64,000 nt of DNA from Coix lacryma-jobi var. lacryma-jobi (lineage: Eukaryota > Streptophyta > Magnoliopsida > Poales > Poaceae). Under the pieces are notes generated by a model. It was given only the letters and a program-made list of their open reading frames with translations, ran no database searches and was not told the DNA's origin. The first letter of the stretch is position 1; the number at the start of each line of letters is the position of its first letter. The DNA is taken from NCBI GenBank assembly GCA_009763385.1, contig CM019823.1, positions 175,597,825 to 175,661,824 on the forward strand, given 5' to 3'. Positions 33,976 through 45,229 of this stretch are shown piece by piece. A program made the position numbers and the translations under genes.

Positions 33976-36800
33976 TTACAATAATACATAATAGTAAGCA
34001 ATTGTACCCATGATAGTCATATGCAATAAAATAATAGTTTGTACCTGACTAATCGGCCACCTACACCCACGAGAATTGTGGCCAAGCCTCCCGCATCGGC
34101 CACATTGGTTCTGCTCGGGGTCGGTAACAAAGGGGGTTGCTCTTCCACGCCTTGTTCTACCGGAGACCTGATCCATAACCATCTTGTATCTTGTCCTCTT
34201 TCTGGTACCACGTTTGTTCCAACGACTACCAGGGTCCGCAATGTACTTGGGCCCTGAGTAAGGTGGCCACTGGGTCTCGTCCAAGTAAGGCTCAAAACGG
34301 GGGGACCATGTGAGAACAAGACTGTCAACGCTAAACTCTGGGGGGATCCTGCTCTCATAGGAGAAGTTGCGATGATTAGCGGCTGCAACATAATGAGAAC
34401 ATGGAAAATGGTACTGCCTTGTCCGCCCACACGTGCATGAGAAATCGATGAGTACAACAAGATAAGCCCTTGACGGCCTAATCTCTCCATCGGAGGTAGT
34501 ACCACCCCTTTCCGTCACCTGGTACTTGCTCGTGCTAAGATCAAAGCATTCAACCTCATGTGTGCGAGCTCTTTCTTTTGCCCTATCAAGATGCCTTTGG
34601 GGTCTATGTGGCAAAGGCTTGTTGTTACTTTGGAGGGCCATTGCTTTTGAGTGTCTCTCGTTGAACCATGCAACAAGCCTGTAGAAGGTGAACTCAACAA
34701 TAGCATTCACAGGCATGGCACGTATACCCTTAAGTACACTATTAAATGATTCTGCCATGTTGCTTGTCTGAAACTCGTACCTCCAGCCACCATCATCATA
34801 TGCTCTAGTCCATTTTTCAGGTTCTCTCAACAACCCTCTCAACCATTGCCGACCTTCTGCATTTGTAGCAGCTTTGAGCTGCTCCAACTTCTCTTCAAAC
34901 AAGGACACCTCAAGCTTGCGACAAGCCTCCTCAAATAGTGGAAAGTTATCCTTTGTACCATCCTTGCGCATCAAATTCTCAGCGAGGTGTCGAGTGCACC
35001 AACGGTGGTGCAAAGGTGCATAGCCCGGAATCTGTTCCTGTACGGCGCTGAGTATACCCTGGTGCCTATCAGATATGACACCAACCTCTCTACCAGGGCC
35101 TACAACATGTATGCGAACAAGGCGCATGAACCAACCCCAACTATCTTTGTTCTCCTTGTCCACCAACGCAAATGCCAAAGGAACCAATGCATTGTCTGCA
35201 TCAACTGAGATGGCTATCAGCAGTGTGCCCATATATTTGCCTAGCAGAAAAGTACCATCAATGGAGAACACGGGACGACAATGCCTGAAGGCCTCTACAC
35301 ACTGGGGGAAGCACCAAAATGCACGGAAAAATATCTGTCTCCCATCCTTCCATTCATTTGGTTTGGGCAAATACTCGTAATGCATCCCTGGATTTGCTGC
35401 TTTCATTGCATTAAAGAGAACGGGCAACCGCTCATAGCCCTCCTCCCAATCCCCATATATCATCTTCCATGCACGTTGTTTTGCCCTCCATGCTTTGCCA
35501 TACTTGATCTTGTATCCAAATATCTTCTCTGTCATTGTAATAATTGTCCTCACCTTCAAATTGGGTTCTCCCTTAAGTATTGAGAACAATGATTTGGCAA
35601 TAAGGGTAGATGTCAACTGTCGGTGCCTCTGATCTAAGCTTGTTGATGCACAAGTGTGTGGACCAACAATTTTTGTGATCTTGAACTTCCCTGTGTCCTT
35701 TTGCTTCCTAGCACAGACTCTCCAGTTACATTCATCCTTCTCACACACCACTGTGTACCGTCGCTCTACATAGGAATGCCTCACCTTGAAAGGTCGGTTA
35801 CGTTTCATAGCATACTCCTGTAACCACCTTCTCAATGTAGGCAAGTCCTTAAATAACAGGCCCTTCTGGATTTCAATGCTATCGCCTGCCTCGGGAGCAT
35901 CTAGCAACTCATGATCCCTGCCTTCTGCATATGCAATATGACAATGACTAAGATCACTGTATTCATGAATTGTTGGATCACGATCAGGGCAAAAGCATCT
36001 GATCAACTCAACGTCTTGCTCAGAAAGTGCTCCAAGAGGGCGGTCATCATCCGAATCAACAGCTCTTGCCATCCCATAAGGCTCCTCTTCATCATCAATC
36101 TGAACATCCACACTATTAGAGGCCCTACAATACTGCTCCTCATTGACTGCAGGGGCCACAGGTGTCGGAGCAACAATATCAGGAATATCTCCTGCATGGC
36201 AAGGAAACAACATCTAGAGCATTTAGAAAAAGGAATGAAAACATGGCAAAAGCCAGAATAACATGAAGACAACAACAAAACCATGAACCAACACTTACTT
36301 GGATGGTTCTGGGTCAAAGGGATCTCCTGAGGGGCCGCACCACCCGGCTCATTCGGCCCAGATTGCGCATCAGGCACCACAACATCTTCCACCTCCACCT
36401 CAACATTAGGCAACGGGTCACCAAAAGGGGCCGGGTCATCATGAGGGGGTGAATAATCAGGAGGGGCGGGATCATTGGACAACTTCCGCACCACCAAATC
36501 CAAGCATTGGAACTCGTTCTTCATCACAGTTTTCACATACTTATCCCACTCACCCTCACATGCAATTGGGACAAGCCGCCTAAAAATACGGTCCGATTTA
36601 CCGTAGTGAACTAATCCCTCAACTGAGATAGCATCATCTGAATTCCAATGAAGGTCACATTGAGCCCTACCAAACAACTCGCTAAACGATGGACGCTCAT
36701 CGAATAGCAGAGGCACCCTTTTCATTCCAACAAAACTGACATTCCCAAAAACATCTTCCTCCACACTCCCTCCATGAAACAATGTCACTATATTGTCCAT
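33976..36800 (-). CDS. mudrA-like: MURA-type MULE transposase
   Basis: Exon 1 is 36800-36299 (MDNIVTLFHGGSVEEDVF, the usual N-terminal domain of these proteins). A 107-bp intron (donor GTAAGTG, acceptor CCATGCAG) precedes exon 2 from 36191. Exon 2 can end at 34045 (CAG/GTACAA) or run on to TAG/TAA-type termination at 33976; the latter gives about 905 residues. Domains: a MuDR N-terminal zinc region (CEKDECNWRVCARK to GPHTC), the MULE DDE domain (VFSIDGTFL, VGVISDRHQG, then a downstream Glu), a SWIM finger CTCGRTRQYHFPCSH and a CCHC knuckle CGRCGRLGHNSRGC. The frame is intact. It would cut and join the TIRs at 12997 and 38015. It is the first gene from the right TIR. Confidence 0.92.
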
Positions 36801-36842
36801 CTAGGTGCAATGCAAAACGAGAATATAGTCACTTGGAAAAAC

Positions 36843-37320
36843 AAACATCTAAATTATTACCTACATAACTAACTAACTAAGTAGCTATCTATCCATATAA
36901 CTAACTAACTAGTTTGAACTATCTAGGTTACTAACTACATAACTTAGTTACTAAATTACTAACTATCTAGGTTACTAAAATCACTAACTAAATTTTCTAA
37001 CTAAAAAACTAAATTCGGTATGTAACTAAATTTAATAACAAACTAAATTTTCTAACTAAGAAACTAAATTTAATTACTCAGTAGATTCAATAAGTAACTA
37101 AATTTTCTAACTAAGTAACTAAATTTAATAGCTAACTAACTTTTCTATCTAACTAAATGAACTAACTAAATTTTCTAACTAACTAAATTAACTAAATGAA
37201 CTAACTAAATTTGCTAACTAAATTACTAACTAAATTTGCTAACTAACTAACTAAATAAACTAATTAACTCAATTTAATTACTAACTAAATATGCTAACTA
37301 ACTAAAATTAACTAAATGAA
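36843..37320. repeat. AACTAA-type low-complexity repeat upstream of MURA
   Basis: Irregular repetition of CTAACTAA, AACTAAATTT and TTTCTAACTAA over about 480 bases, between the right TIR region and the MURA start. It may be part of the MURA leader or promoter. Confidence 0.85.
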
Positions 37321-37730
37321 CAAATTTGAAAAAAAAACTCACTTGCTGGCCGGACTTGCTGGCCGGAGGGAGCCGAGGCGGGTGCAGGGGACGGCCGCGG
37401 GTGGTCGCCTGGACCGCGCGCCCGGACGGCGCGACCGGGACCGTGCGCCCGGACCGGACGGGAGGACGGCGGCGCGGCCGGGACGGGCGGCCGGCGCCGC
37501 GGCCGGGACGGGCGGACGGCGCCGCGGCTGGGAGGGCCGGACGGCGCCGCGGCCGACACGAGCGGACGACTCGGTCGGACGGACGGTCGGCCGGACGGAC
37601 GGCCGGACGACGCCGGCGACGTGGAAAACGACAGTGGCGGCGGCGAACGACGGCGCAGGAGCGAACGGGAGAGAGAGACGCGAGAGAGAGAGAAAGAGAG
37701 CGGCGTGGCGCGTCGGTGTCAGTATATGCG
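37321..37730. other. GC-rich MULE sub-terminal region
   Basis: Very GC-rich with GGACGG and GCCGGACGG words and a GAGA run at 37670-37700. It gives long open frames in several phases, but they are composition artefacts. Confidence 0.6.
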
Positions 37731-38015
37731 ACCTCGGCGCCAAGATCTATGGCGCCGAGCTCGGCGCCGTGCAACGTGGTCCCGAGCTCAGCGCCAAAAT
37801 CTGTGGCGCCGAGGTCCCGCCACGTCAACGCCACGTCGGCTGCTGTGGTGGCGCGTGGATGAGACCTCGGTGCCATGGGTTATGGCGCCGAGCCATGGTA
37901 TCTCGGCGCCATGACCTATGGCGCCGACCCCCAGGGTCTACGGACGGGAATACGCTGTCCAGGGGGTTAAATGTGAATATTGTTCAAAAAAAGGGCTAAA
38001 TTGCAAAAAATTAGG
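37731..38015. repeat. MULE right terminal inverted repeat
   Basis: Inverted partner of 12997-13280, with the same GGCGCC palindrome cluster. Confidence 0.9.
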
Positions 38016-38050
38016 GTGTGGGTACGGGTGGCCACTACCCATCGGATAAG

Positions 38051-38229
38051 CAGGGGCGGATCCACGCCCCAGGCTGCAGCCCGAGACGTGGACCAAAAAT
38101 TCCTTTAGCAGTTCCTTTTTTCAGTACAATTTTACTTATAAAAACTGCATTTAGGCCTACATAACGCGGTCTAAAATTTCTTTACACTAGTTTAGCCACT
38201 CTCTTAATGTGTTTCTAGATCTGCCACTG
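38051..38229. mobile_element. hAT-type MITE, 179 bp
   Basis: It begins CAGGGGCGGATCCACG and ends TAGATCTGCCACTG. The flanks CGGATAAG (38043-38050) and CAGATAAG (38230-38237) form an 8-bp duplication with one difference. The end sequence is close to that of the hAT element at 9066. Confidence 0.7.
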
Positions 38230-38237
38230 CAGATAAG

Positions 38238-38590
38238 TGTCGTTGGCATCTTGAACTATAGCATTGTCCCCATCTGTTTGGTTTCCACTTGCATTGTCAC
38301 ATCGGACTTCCTTGTGTGAGAACACCACCATCGACCCTGACTTGAAGGTAAAGGAGAACGTGGATGAACGGGATGCACCATCCACCAAAGATGCTTGACG
38401 CCACTCATTCCGATCGAAGGTATATATAGCACGCAAATATAATTGTGGTCTTTCTGGAATGCTCGGTATGGTGGAAGGAAATATGTTAATTAATAAAGAA
38501 GAGGTAAATGCATGGAGCCTAGACCTGACGCGAGAGAGAGAGTGTGAAGTGATCAAAAACTGGTGAAGAGTTGTTATATATATAGCAAGC
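38238..38590 (-). ncRNA. Candidate PHAS-like lncRNA, array unit 2A (5' part)
   Basis: TATATATA at 38575-38584 leads into CTTCACACTCTCTCTC and then the site at 38392-38413. GTTCTCACACAAGG follows at about 38310. Confidence 0.5.
38392..38413 (-). promoter_or_regulatory. miR2118-like target site, unit 2A
   Basis: The minus-strand core is GGAATGAGTGGCGTCAAG: 16 of 22 positions match, the weakest of the six. Confidence 0.45.
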
Positions 38591-38984
38591 ACACAGACGG
38601 TGAAAATTAAAGTAAGAATCATGCCATTGTGCTTTTATTACATTTATTTGTGAGATAATGTTTTGCAGATTTGTTTGTTTATCTATTTATTTGTCAGACG
38701 ATGATTTGCAAAGTTGTCAGAAAAGAGGTCAATGAATTATTGTTAGGAACAATGATGATGCGCACATTCACCTCATGCATCATTATTGAATTATATCTGT
38801 TTGGGTTGAGTGGTTAAGCTGCCTCTGTGGCCCCAACCCAAAACTAGTATGTAAATAATATATATCTTTGCCCGAGCACATATCCCGTCGCTAACTCGTG
38901 TACTAAAAAGGCCGTATTCGTGTGTTCGTTCACTCGATCTAGGCCAGACCCGGGTGACCATTTTGCATCTGTTTATGACAATTG
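38591..38984 (-). other. Array unit 2A upstream region, left of Copia insertion
   Basis: Homologous to 7900-8800 without its MITE and to 49105-49490. It continues after the Copia element at 44590-44842. CAAAACTAGTATGT is shared by all three units. Confidence 0.65.
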
Positions 38985-39433
38985 TGTTAGATTCTTGGAT
39001 CGCTAGGAGTAGATCTAGTTGGGGTTCTCTTTGAATCGGGCAAGAATCAGGAGGGCAGTTCATCCAGGATGAACTGCTGGAGAAGAACAGAGACAGATTA
39101 GGGTTCATACCTTCGAGATCCGACCGTCTCTTGTTCGTTGATGGAGGCTGCGCACGGGCAGCGACGTTTGGTGTAGCGCAGGGTCGGCGTGGAGATGCTC
39201 GTGGCGCTTCCCGCCGCTGGCAGTGCCACCCTCGGGATCGGATTAGGGTTAGGAGGGTGGGTACTGTAGCAGCGGCTGTCAACCTCATTCTAGAGCCCTG
39301 CCCCCACCTCCTCTTTATAGGCACTGTGCGACAGGGGCCCACCAGCCTGCTAATGGGTTGGGCATCCCCGATCAGGATGCAGATCAGGGTCCAGTTAGGC
39401 CGTTGGGCCTAACTGGTGGAGATCAATCCAACA
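38985..39433 (-). repeat. Copia 3' LTR
   Basis: 449 bp. Near-identical to 44141-44589. Confidence 0.95.
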
Positions 39434-39446
39434 TTCTCCCCCTTGA
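39434..39446 (-). promoter_or_regulatory. Copia polypurine tract
   Basis: The minus strand reads ATCAAGGGGGAGAA directly before the 3' LTR. Confidence 0.85.
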
Positions 39447-42400
39447 TCTCAACTCATATCTTTAAACTTCTCATTTATTTCTTTTACCATTCCATCACAG
39501 ATCGATGCATAGAGCGTGCCTCATCGTCACGATCAATTGTCGATAGATTCAACAGCTACAATACACGTCTCTGTTTTGAAATAGGTTCTTTAGCTTTGGG
39601 GCCCTTTATTGTCCAGAAATCATAGGCCTAACCATACAACCCATGTCGACTGTGTATTTCCTGAACACACTGGGCGATAAGCCTTTACAAAACGGATCCG
39701 TAATATTTTCAAATCTAAAGGTATGATTCTGGACTTTCTCCTTCACAACGTACAACCCAATGTCAATGTGTTTGGCAGCACACTTGACCCGTTGTCTTAG
39801 GAGTAAACTTCTTAAATGGTTATTGCTGTTGTTTACCATTATAAACTCCGGGTATAGGTTTCTAACCATTTCGCCTGTCCTTTACGCCTCATGATAAGCT
39901 ATATGATAGTGTTCATCATCAATGACACCACTATGGTTCCTTTTGGAGCTTTTCCACAATAAAACTCCAACTGCGAGTGTTAGTTACTAATGTGGATTTC
40001 ACTAAACATCTCGCTCAAACATATTAGTTGTACTCACAACCACTTGAGAGTACTTGTTCTCTTTTACTCGTCATAAGGCATATAAAACTTTGCACAATTG
40101 CAACACTTCCATTCCAGTGATCTATATCTGGATTGGACATCTGCCAAAATCCCGGATACACGAACCATGTCAGGGTAAATACTTGTGCACTCATTAAGCT
40201 TCCAACAGCCGAAGCATACAGGACGTCCATTTTATCAATTCTCATATCTATTCTTGGAACACTGAAAGTTCCCAAAACTATTACCCTTGACCATAGGAAC
40301 AGGCTTATGTTTACACATATATATATACTTTATTTCTTTAGAATCTTCTCAAGTATATACTTGAGACATTTCTAATACCCCCTTCTCTTGTCTAGGTAAA
40401 TTTCAATTCATAGACGAATGACAATTCACCGAGATCAATCTAATGTAATTTAGGGCAATGACTACTTTTCCAATAGTAGATTAACATCATTGTCAGCAAC
40501 AAGGTGTCATCCACATACAAGTTTAGGAAAATGAATTTCCTATTCTTGAACTTGCACAATGTCATTGTCCTTCTCATTCTCATTAAAACCCAAACTTTCT
40601 AATCTGATGTGGCATCAAATTTTGAATACCACTCTATAGATGCTCGTTTGAATCTATAAATAGATTTCTTCAGGTGGCATCCTAAACATTCTTTTCCTTT
40701 CATGACAAAACCGTTAGGTTGTGCCATATAAACCTTTCATACAAATCCCCATCAATTAGTACTGTCTTTACATCTATCTGATGTAACTCTAAATCATAAT
40801 GTGCCATTAACACTCGTTAAAGTGTTTCCTTTCCTTTGTGTGAATCCTTTTATCATAAGTCGCACTGTATATCTTTCTACGTTCCCTCCGGAGCCACAAT
40901 GTGTCTTGTAGACCCATTACAGCCTACTGTTTTGGCTCCATTAGGAATAACTTCACATCTTTTATCCTTTGAGACCTTTTAGGTCCAAAATGGCACTCTT
41001 TTACATGGGATTTTGTTGCTCTTTCATTGCCAAGGGGCAATTGATACTTTACATTACTCATCTTTCTAGAAGAGCTAACAACAGGTGTTGTATAGGCCAT
41101 ACAACATCAACAGGTATGATTGTTCTTGAGTCATTGGAGTGGGCACACAATCCCACTTCTCTTCAAGTCTTAGATCTCTACATACCATGCTCCCCCAGAT
41201 TATCCCATCTTTCGCAAAAATGGTGCTTCCTCAAATTTCTTATTTGGGTTTAATCTGTCAAAAATCATAGGGTGCCTTAAGCACCGCTCGTCCAGTACAA
41301 ATACTGGCTCACTATGCTATATTCCTATCATAACCATAAAGGTATAGGAATTTAGCTATTTCTTTCTTTACTTAGGGGTATCGTTATTATGATCATTGTA
41401 CTCCCTCAACGGTCATATTCATCTTTTATAGATCACTTTTACCTTAATGCATATCATGCATTGCACTTTTGAGGCACAGGGAAATGGAGAGAATCTCTTT
41501 TAATCTTTATCTTTCTTAGTGTAATCTCACCATTCTCCCCCTCGAAATATGGCACGAACTTTACTGCCATAATTTCGAAACTATTATGAACTTTGTGAAC
41601 GAGGAGCCACCTATAATTTGCTTTATTCACATGACCATGTCATGCAAACAAAGTCATCTTTTGATTCTTATGGGAGTATACTTTCCTCATTCCACTTTAA
41701 GAACTTAACAAAGTCCTTACTTAACTTTACTTTTGCATGTCATGCTTGCATGCTTTCTTTATCTGGGATTGCTCCCCTCATGGCCTTAGCCCATGACCAT
41801 GTCATGGTCAACACTGTGATAGCATAAAAGCTACCCAAACTTTTCATTCTTTCTCCCACTCTGGGATATACTTTAGGCACATGAGTCATCACAAAACTTT
41901 TTCCCACCATACGGGACAATTGCCCATCAGGGACATTAAAGCCAAAATTGGCTTTCACATTCAACCATCAAATTCAGAAATAAATCTGAATATTCTGTAA
42001 CATACACATTTAATCCAACGTTGGTCAAATTAAATATGCATATTTCTTATTACAACTTTTGTCATAATCAATAAAACTAAAACAAAATTCTTCTTTATAG
42101 AGAGTACATAAAACACATTTCATGTACTAAACTTTTACTTTGGACCAATGTCCCTGAATTCTTTTCCTTTTCAAGTCATTTTCTAAAGAGAACATAATCC
42201 CTTTATGTAATGACTTTCACTTTCCATCTTCTCAGTCACAAGTACCCAGCTCTTTCTTTTCTGCTTCCAAAAATGAAAGCATGAAGATCTTTTCTGAAAA
42301 CATTAATCATTAATAATCAATAATAATGAGCATAAAAAATAACCCTACGTTGGTCTGGTTAAAACATGCACATTAAACTTTATAACTTGTAGTTCTATTC

Positions 42401-42950
42401 TATATCACCGTTGGGCAGAAAATAGAATAAAACGACATTCTTTTACATTAATTCTACATCACCGTTGGGCAGAAATAGAATTAACGTATGCAAAACTCAA
42501 ATAACTTGATGATAATCAACATCATTGCAGCGGAATACTTTTCACTTTATCACAGACATTTCTTGATTCTTATATGGTCTCTGGAAAAATTGGTCACGTT
42601 GACGTAAAATTTACCAGAAATTCAAACTTTAAATTTAAACTTACAATATTGTTATCATCAACGTTGGTCAGAAAATAACAATATCATAATTTAACTTAAA
42701 CATGTGACTATTCCTCTAATTAAATTTTTCCGTTGGTTCCAATTTAATTAGAAGATAATCAATGTCAACTTTGCAGCGGAAACGTGAAAAATATAGTAAT
42801 ACTTAATCAGAAGCATCAACATATATACTTTTATCCATTCTCTGTACAAATTATCCCGTTGGTTCAAATTTGAACAGAGATTGAAACACTTATTCAAACT
42901 CAGCAATAAAATGCTTCTGAAAAAGAACAAACAAAACCAGACTTTACTTT
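39447..42950 (-). pseudogene. Copia pol remnants
   Basis: Minus-strand fragments show a Copia RT box (Tyr-Val-Asp-Asp codons at 40506-40517) and the RNase H end (AKHIDIGLYVVKEKVQNHTF at about 39700-39790). The frame is broken many times and the longest open piece is under 100 codons. About 3.5 kb is left for gag-pol, shorter than the roughly 4 kb of an intact Copia polyprotein. Between 42010 and 42870 a CGTTGG word recurs seven times. Confidence 0.8.
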
Positions 42951-44127
42951 TCATTTGCCCGAAGGCCTGTTTACTTTTCATTTGCCCGAAGGCCTGTTTG
43001 CGATTTGCGATTTGCAACAGTCCAGCCAACAAAACGGCCCGGTCCACGCGCGTGCAGAGTTCCTGGGCCTAGGCCGACTTCGCGCTGACGCCCGCGTGAG
43101 CACCCCGGCCTCCTTCTCCCGCCCAGGCCCTCCTCCTCCCGCCCAGGCCGCAACCTGGGCCTGGGCCAGAAAAGTTGGCACCCGCATGGGCCTAATCTGG
43201 CCCGGTGAACCACAGCCGTCCATCACAATCGGACGGCCGCGCGTCGATCTCGCGGGGACAAAACCCCCTCCTGGCCGGTTCTCTCACGAAACCCTAGCCA
43301 CATTCTTTCTCTTCTCCTCTCTTTCTCAGTACCGCAAATTGCGGCGGCGGCGGCCGCCATGGCCGTCGGCGCAGCCGTGCCCGCCGGAGTCGGTGAAGAC
43401 CAGGGGCCGCCGGTCCGGACCTGACTCCCCTTCCTCTTCTCTCTCTCTCCACCGCTTCTCTCCGCCACACATCTAGAGGCGAGCTCGCGACGGAGGAAAA
43501 GAGGATGGCGCCGCCGTGGGCCCCCTCGCCGGCGCACGCGTGCGGCTGAGGCCGCGCGCGGTGCCGTCGAGTGGCTCCGTGGTGATGCCCTATTGAGCCC
43601 GCGCCGGAGCATTCTCGGTGCCCCTAGGTCTTCTTCCCGCGCGCCGGCGGGACGGTCTTGCCCCGACAGCGCCATCGGCCGGCCGCCGGAGGCTTCGGGC
43701 GGTCTCCTCGGACACCGCCAGCGAGAGGACTATGGTGGAAAAGCCCTGGTGAGGCCCCTATTCGCCTTGTTCTCATTCACTGTTAGGGTTAGGGTTTCAC
43801 TTGCAGTGCTTTTGGGTGAAGATCCGGACGGATCGAGCCCCGGTGTCCTTTGTTCTTGGTCTGATCCAATGGATCGAGATCCATGTTCTTCCTTGCCGCT
43901 CTGGGGCCCATGGCCGGCGAGCGCGGTCCCTTGACCGAGCACACAGATCTTTGCTATTTCTGTGTTTTAGGGTTCGGATCCAATCCTCCCCCTCTGTTTT
44001 GCTTTGCCGAAATCCTATCAATTTAGGATTTGGCTCCATCCCGTACGTCGGCAAAACGGCGTCGGTGGACAGTAAGGTTTCCCCTTCTCTATCCATCATC
44101 CCAACACTCGATCTACACGCTAGATCG
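42951..44127. other. GC-rich leader of the Copia element, possibly captured genic DNA
   Basis: A 27-bp direct repeat (TTACTTTTCATTTGCCCGAA and following) starts it at 42944 and 42971. 43020-43800 is GC-rich. On the plus strand, opposite to the element, it reads like a plant 5' UTR and first exon (GAAACCCTAGCC, a CTTTCTCTTCTCCTC tract, then GCCGCCATGGCC at about 43355). No domain is recognised. Confidence 0.45.
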
Positions 44128-44139
44128 GCTCCGATACCA
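44128..44139 (-). promoter_or_regulatory. Copia primer binding site
   Basis: The minus strand reads TGGTATCGGAGC one base inside the 5' LTR, complementary to initiator Met-tRNA. Confidence 0.9.
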
Positions 44140-44140
44140 T

Positions 44141-44589
44141 TGTTAGATTCTTGGATCGCTAGGAGTAGATCTAGTTGGGGTTCTCTTTGAATCGGGCAAG
44201 AATCAGGAGGGCAGTTCATCCAGGATGAACTGCTGGAGAAGAACAGAGACAGATTAGGGTTCATACCTTCGAGATCCGACCGTCTCTTGTTCGTTGATGG
44301 AGGCTGCGCACGGGCAGCGACGTTTGGTGTAGCGCAGGGTCGGCGTGGAGATGCTCGTGGCGCTTCCCGCCGCTGGCAGTGCCACCCTCGGGATCGGATT
44401 AGGGTTAGGAGGGTGGGTACTGTAGCAGCGGCTGTCAACCTCATTCTAGAGCCCTGCCCCCACCTCCTCTTTATAGGCACTGTGCGACAGGGGCCCACCA
44501 GCCTGCTAATGGGCTGGGCATCCCCGATCAGGATGCAGATCAGGGTCCAGTTAGGCCGTTGGGCCTAACTGGTGGAGATCAATCCAACA
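44141..44589 (-). repeat. Copia 5' LTR
   Basis: 449 bp. It starts the element in minus-strand sense. Confidence 0.95.
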
Positions 44590-44842
44590 AATTGTAATCA
44601 AGAAGTTCATTTTAAACGCATCTAAATTGTCATTTCACAACTTATTATTGGAATGAGCTTTCCAAATATTCAGCCGTGCATTGTTGGCTTCTTTATTTTG
44701 AATAGCGGATTCGTAGCTATATTTCCTGATAAAACCGATTATTGGTTGAACACACGCGGATTTCCATCCCATCTACGTACTCTTATAACAGAGACTACCC
44801 AACCCAAACCAATTTTTGCTCTGCGGTTAGTTGGGCTAATTA
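44590..44842 (-). other. Array unit 2A upstream region, right of Copia insertion
   Basis: Continues the homology with 8790-9010 and 49490-49690 (GTAATCAAGAAGTT, CATTTCACAACTTATT, CCGATTATTGGTTGAACACA). Confidence 0.7.
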
Positions 44843-45077
44843 GGCCATGTTTAGTTTGTCCAACTTCCCCCAAATATTTCTAGATTCCCCGTCACATCAA
44901 TCTTTAGCTGCATGCATGAAGCATTAAATGTAGGTAAAAAAAATAATTAATTGTACTTTTAATATCTACATGTCGAGACGAATCTTTTGAGCAGTCCATG
45001 TTTGGACAAAGTTTGTCAAATAACAACGAAAGTGCTACAGTGCGTTTCTCAAATACTTTTGGGAACTAAACAAGCCC
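44843..45077. mobile_element. Tourist-like MITE, 235 bp
   Basis: Ends GGCCATGTTTAGTT and AACTAAACAAGCCC form inverted repeats. TTA flanks both sides (44840-44842, 45078-45080). The interior words GAGACGAATCTTTTGAG and GCTACAGTGCG belong to a very common grass family. Confidence 0.85.
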
Positions 45078-45229
45078 TTACTCCCCTGTTCTGCACAGTC
45101 CCATCAGGAGCCTAGCCTAGCCCACCAAAATCATACGCATTGCCGAAAAAACCAACCGGATAAGCTAAGTTGCACGGATACAGACACGTGTATTAGTACC
45201 GTCCGGATACGGCAATTTCAGTGATTTGT

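Larger units (their letters stand above)
12997..38015 (-). mobile_element. Large autonomous-type MULE, split by a Gypsy element
   Basis: The ends CCTAATTTTTTGCAATTTAG and its complement face each other. The TIRs are about 285 bp and roughly 85% identical by eye. GTGTGGGTA flanks both ends (12988-12996 and 38016-38024), a perfect 9-bp target duplication as Mutator elements make. Length is 25,019 bp, about 9.45 kb without the Gypsy insert. It carries four genes: a plus-strand GRF/coiled-coil gene and, on the minus strand, a GRF gene, a plant mobile domain gene and a MURA transposase. Intact splice sites and frames in most genes suggest it was active not long ago. The PMD gene is now broken by the insertion. 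Confidence 0.9.
38985..44589 (-). mobile_element. Copia-type LTR retrotransposon, defective, very recent insertion
   Basis: The element is 5,605 bp with 449-bp LTRs (plus-strand ends TGTTAGATT and TCCAACA) and a 5-bp duplication AATTG (38980-38984 and 44590-44594). Primer site and purine tract place it on the minus strand. The LTRs differ, as far as I can see, at one base (about 39358 against 44514). The interior has no long ORF. Array unit 1 shows the exact empty site (GACAATTGTAATC). Confidence 0.93.

Noticed and set aside
37298..37999. Long Arg/Pro-rich ORFs on both strands at the MULE end
   Set aside because: Composition artefact of the GC-rich sub-terminal region and TIR.
39131..39412. 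93-codon ORF identical at 44287-44568
   Set aside because: It lies within the Copia LTRs and is duplicated only because the LTRs are.
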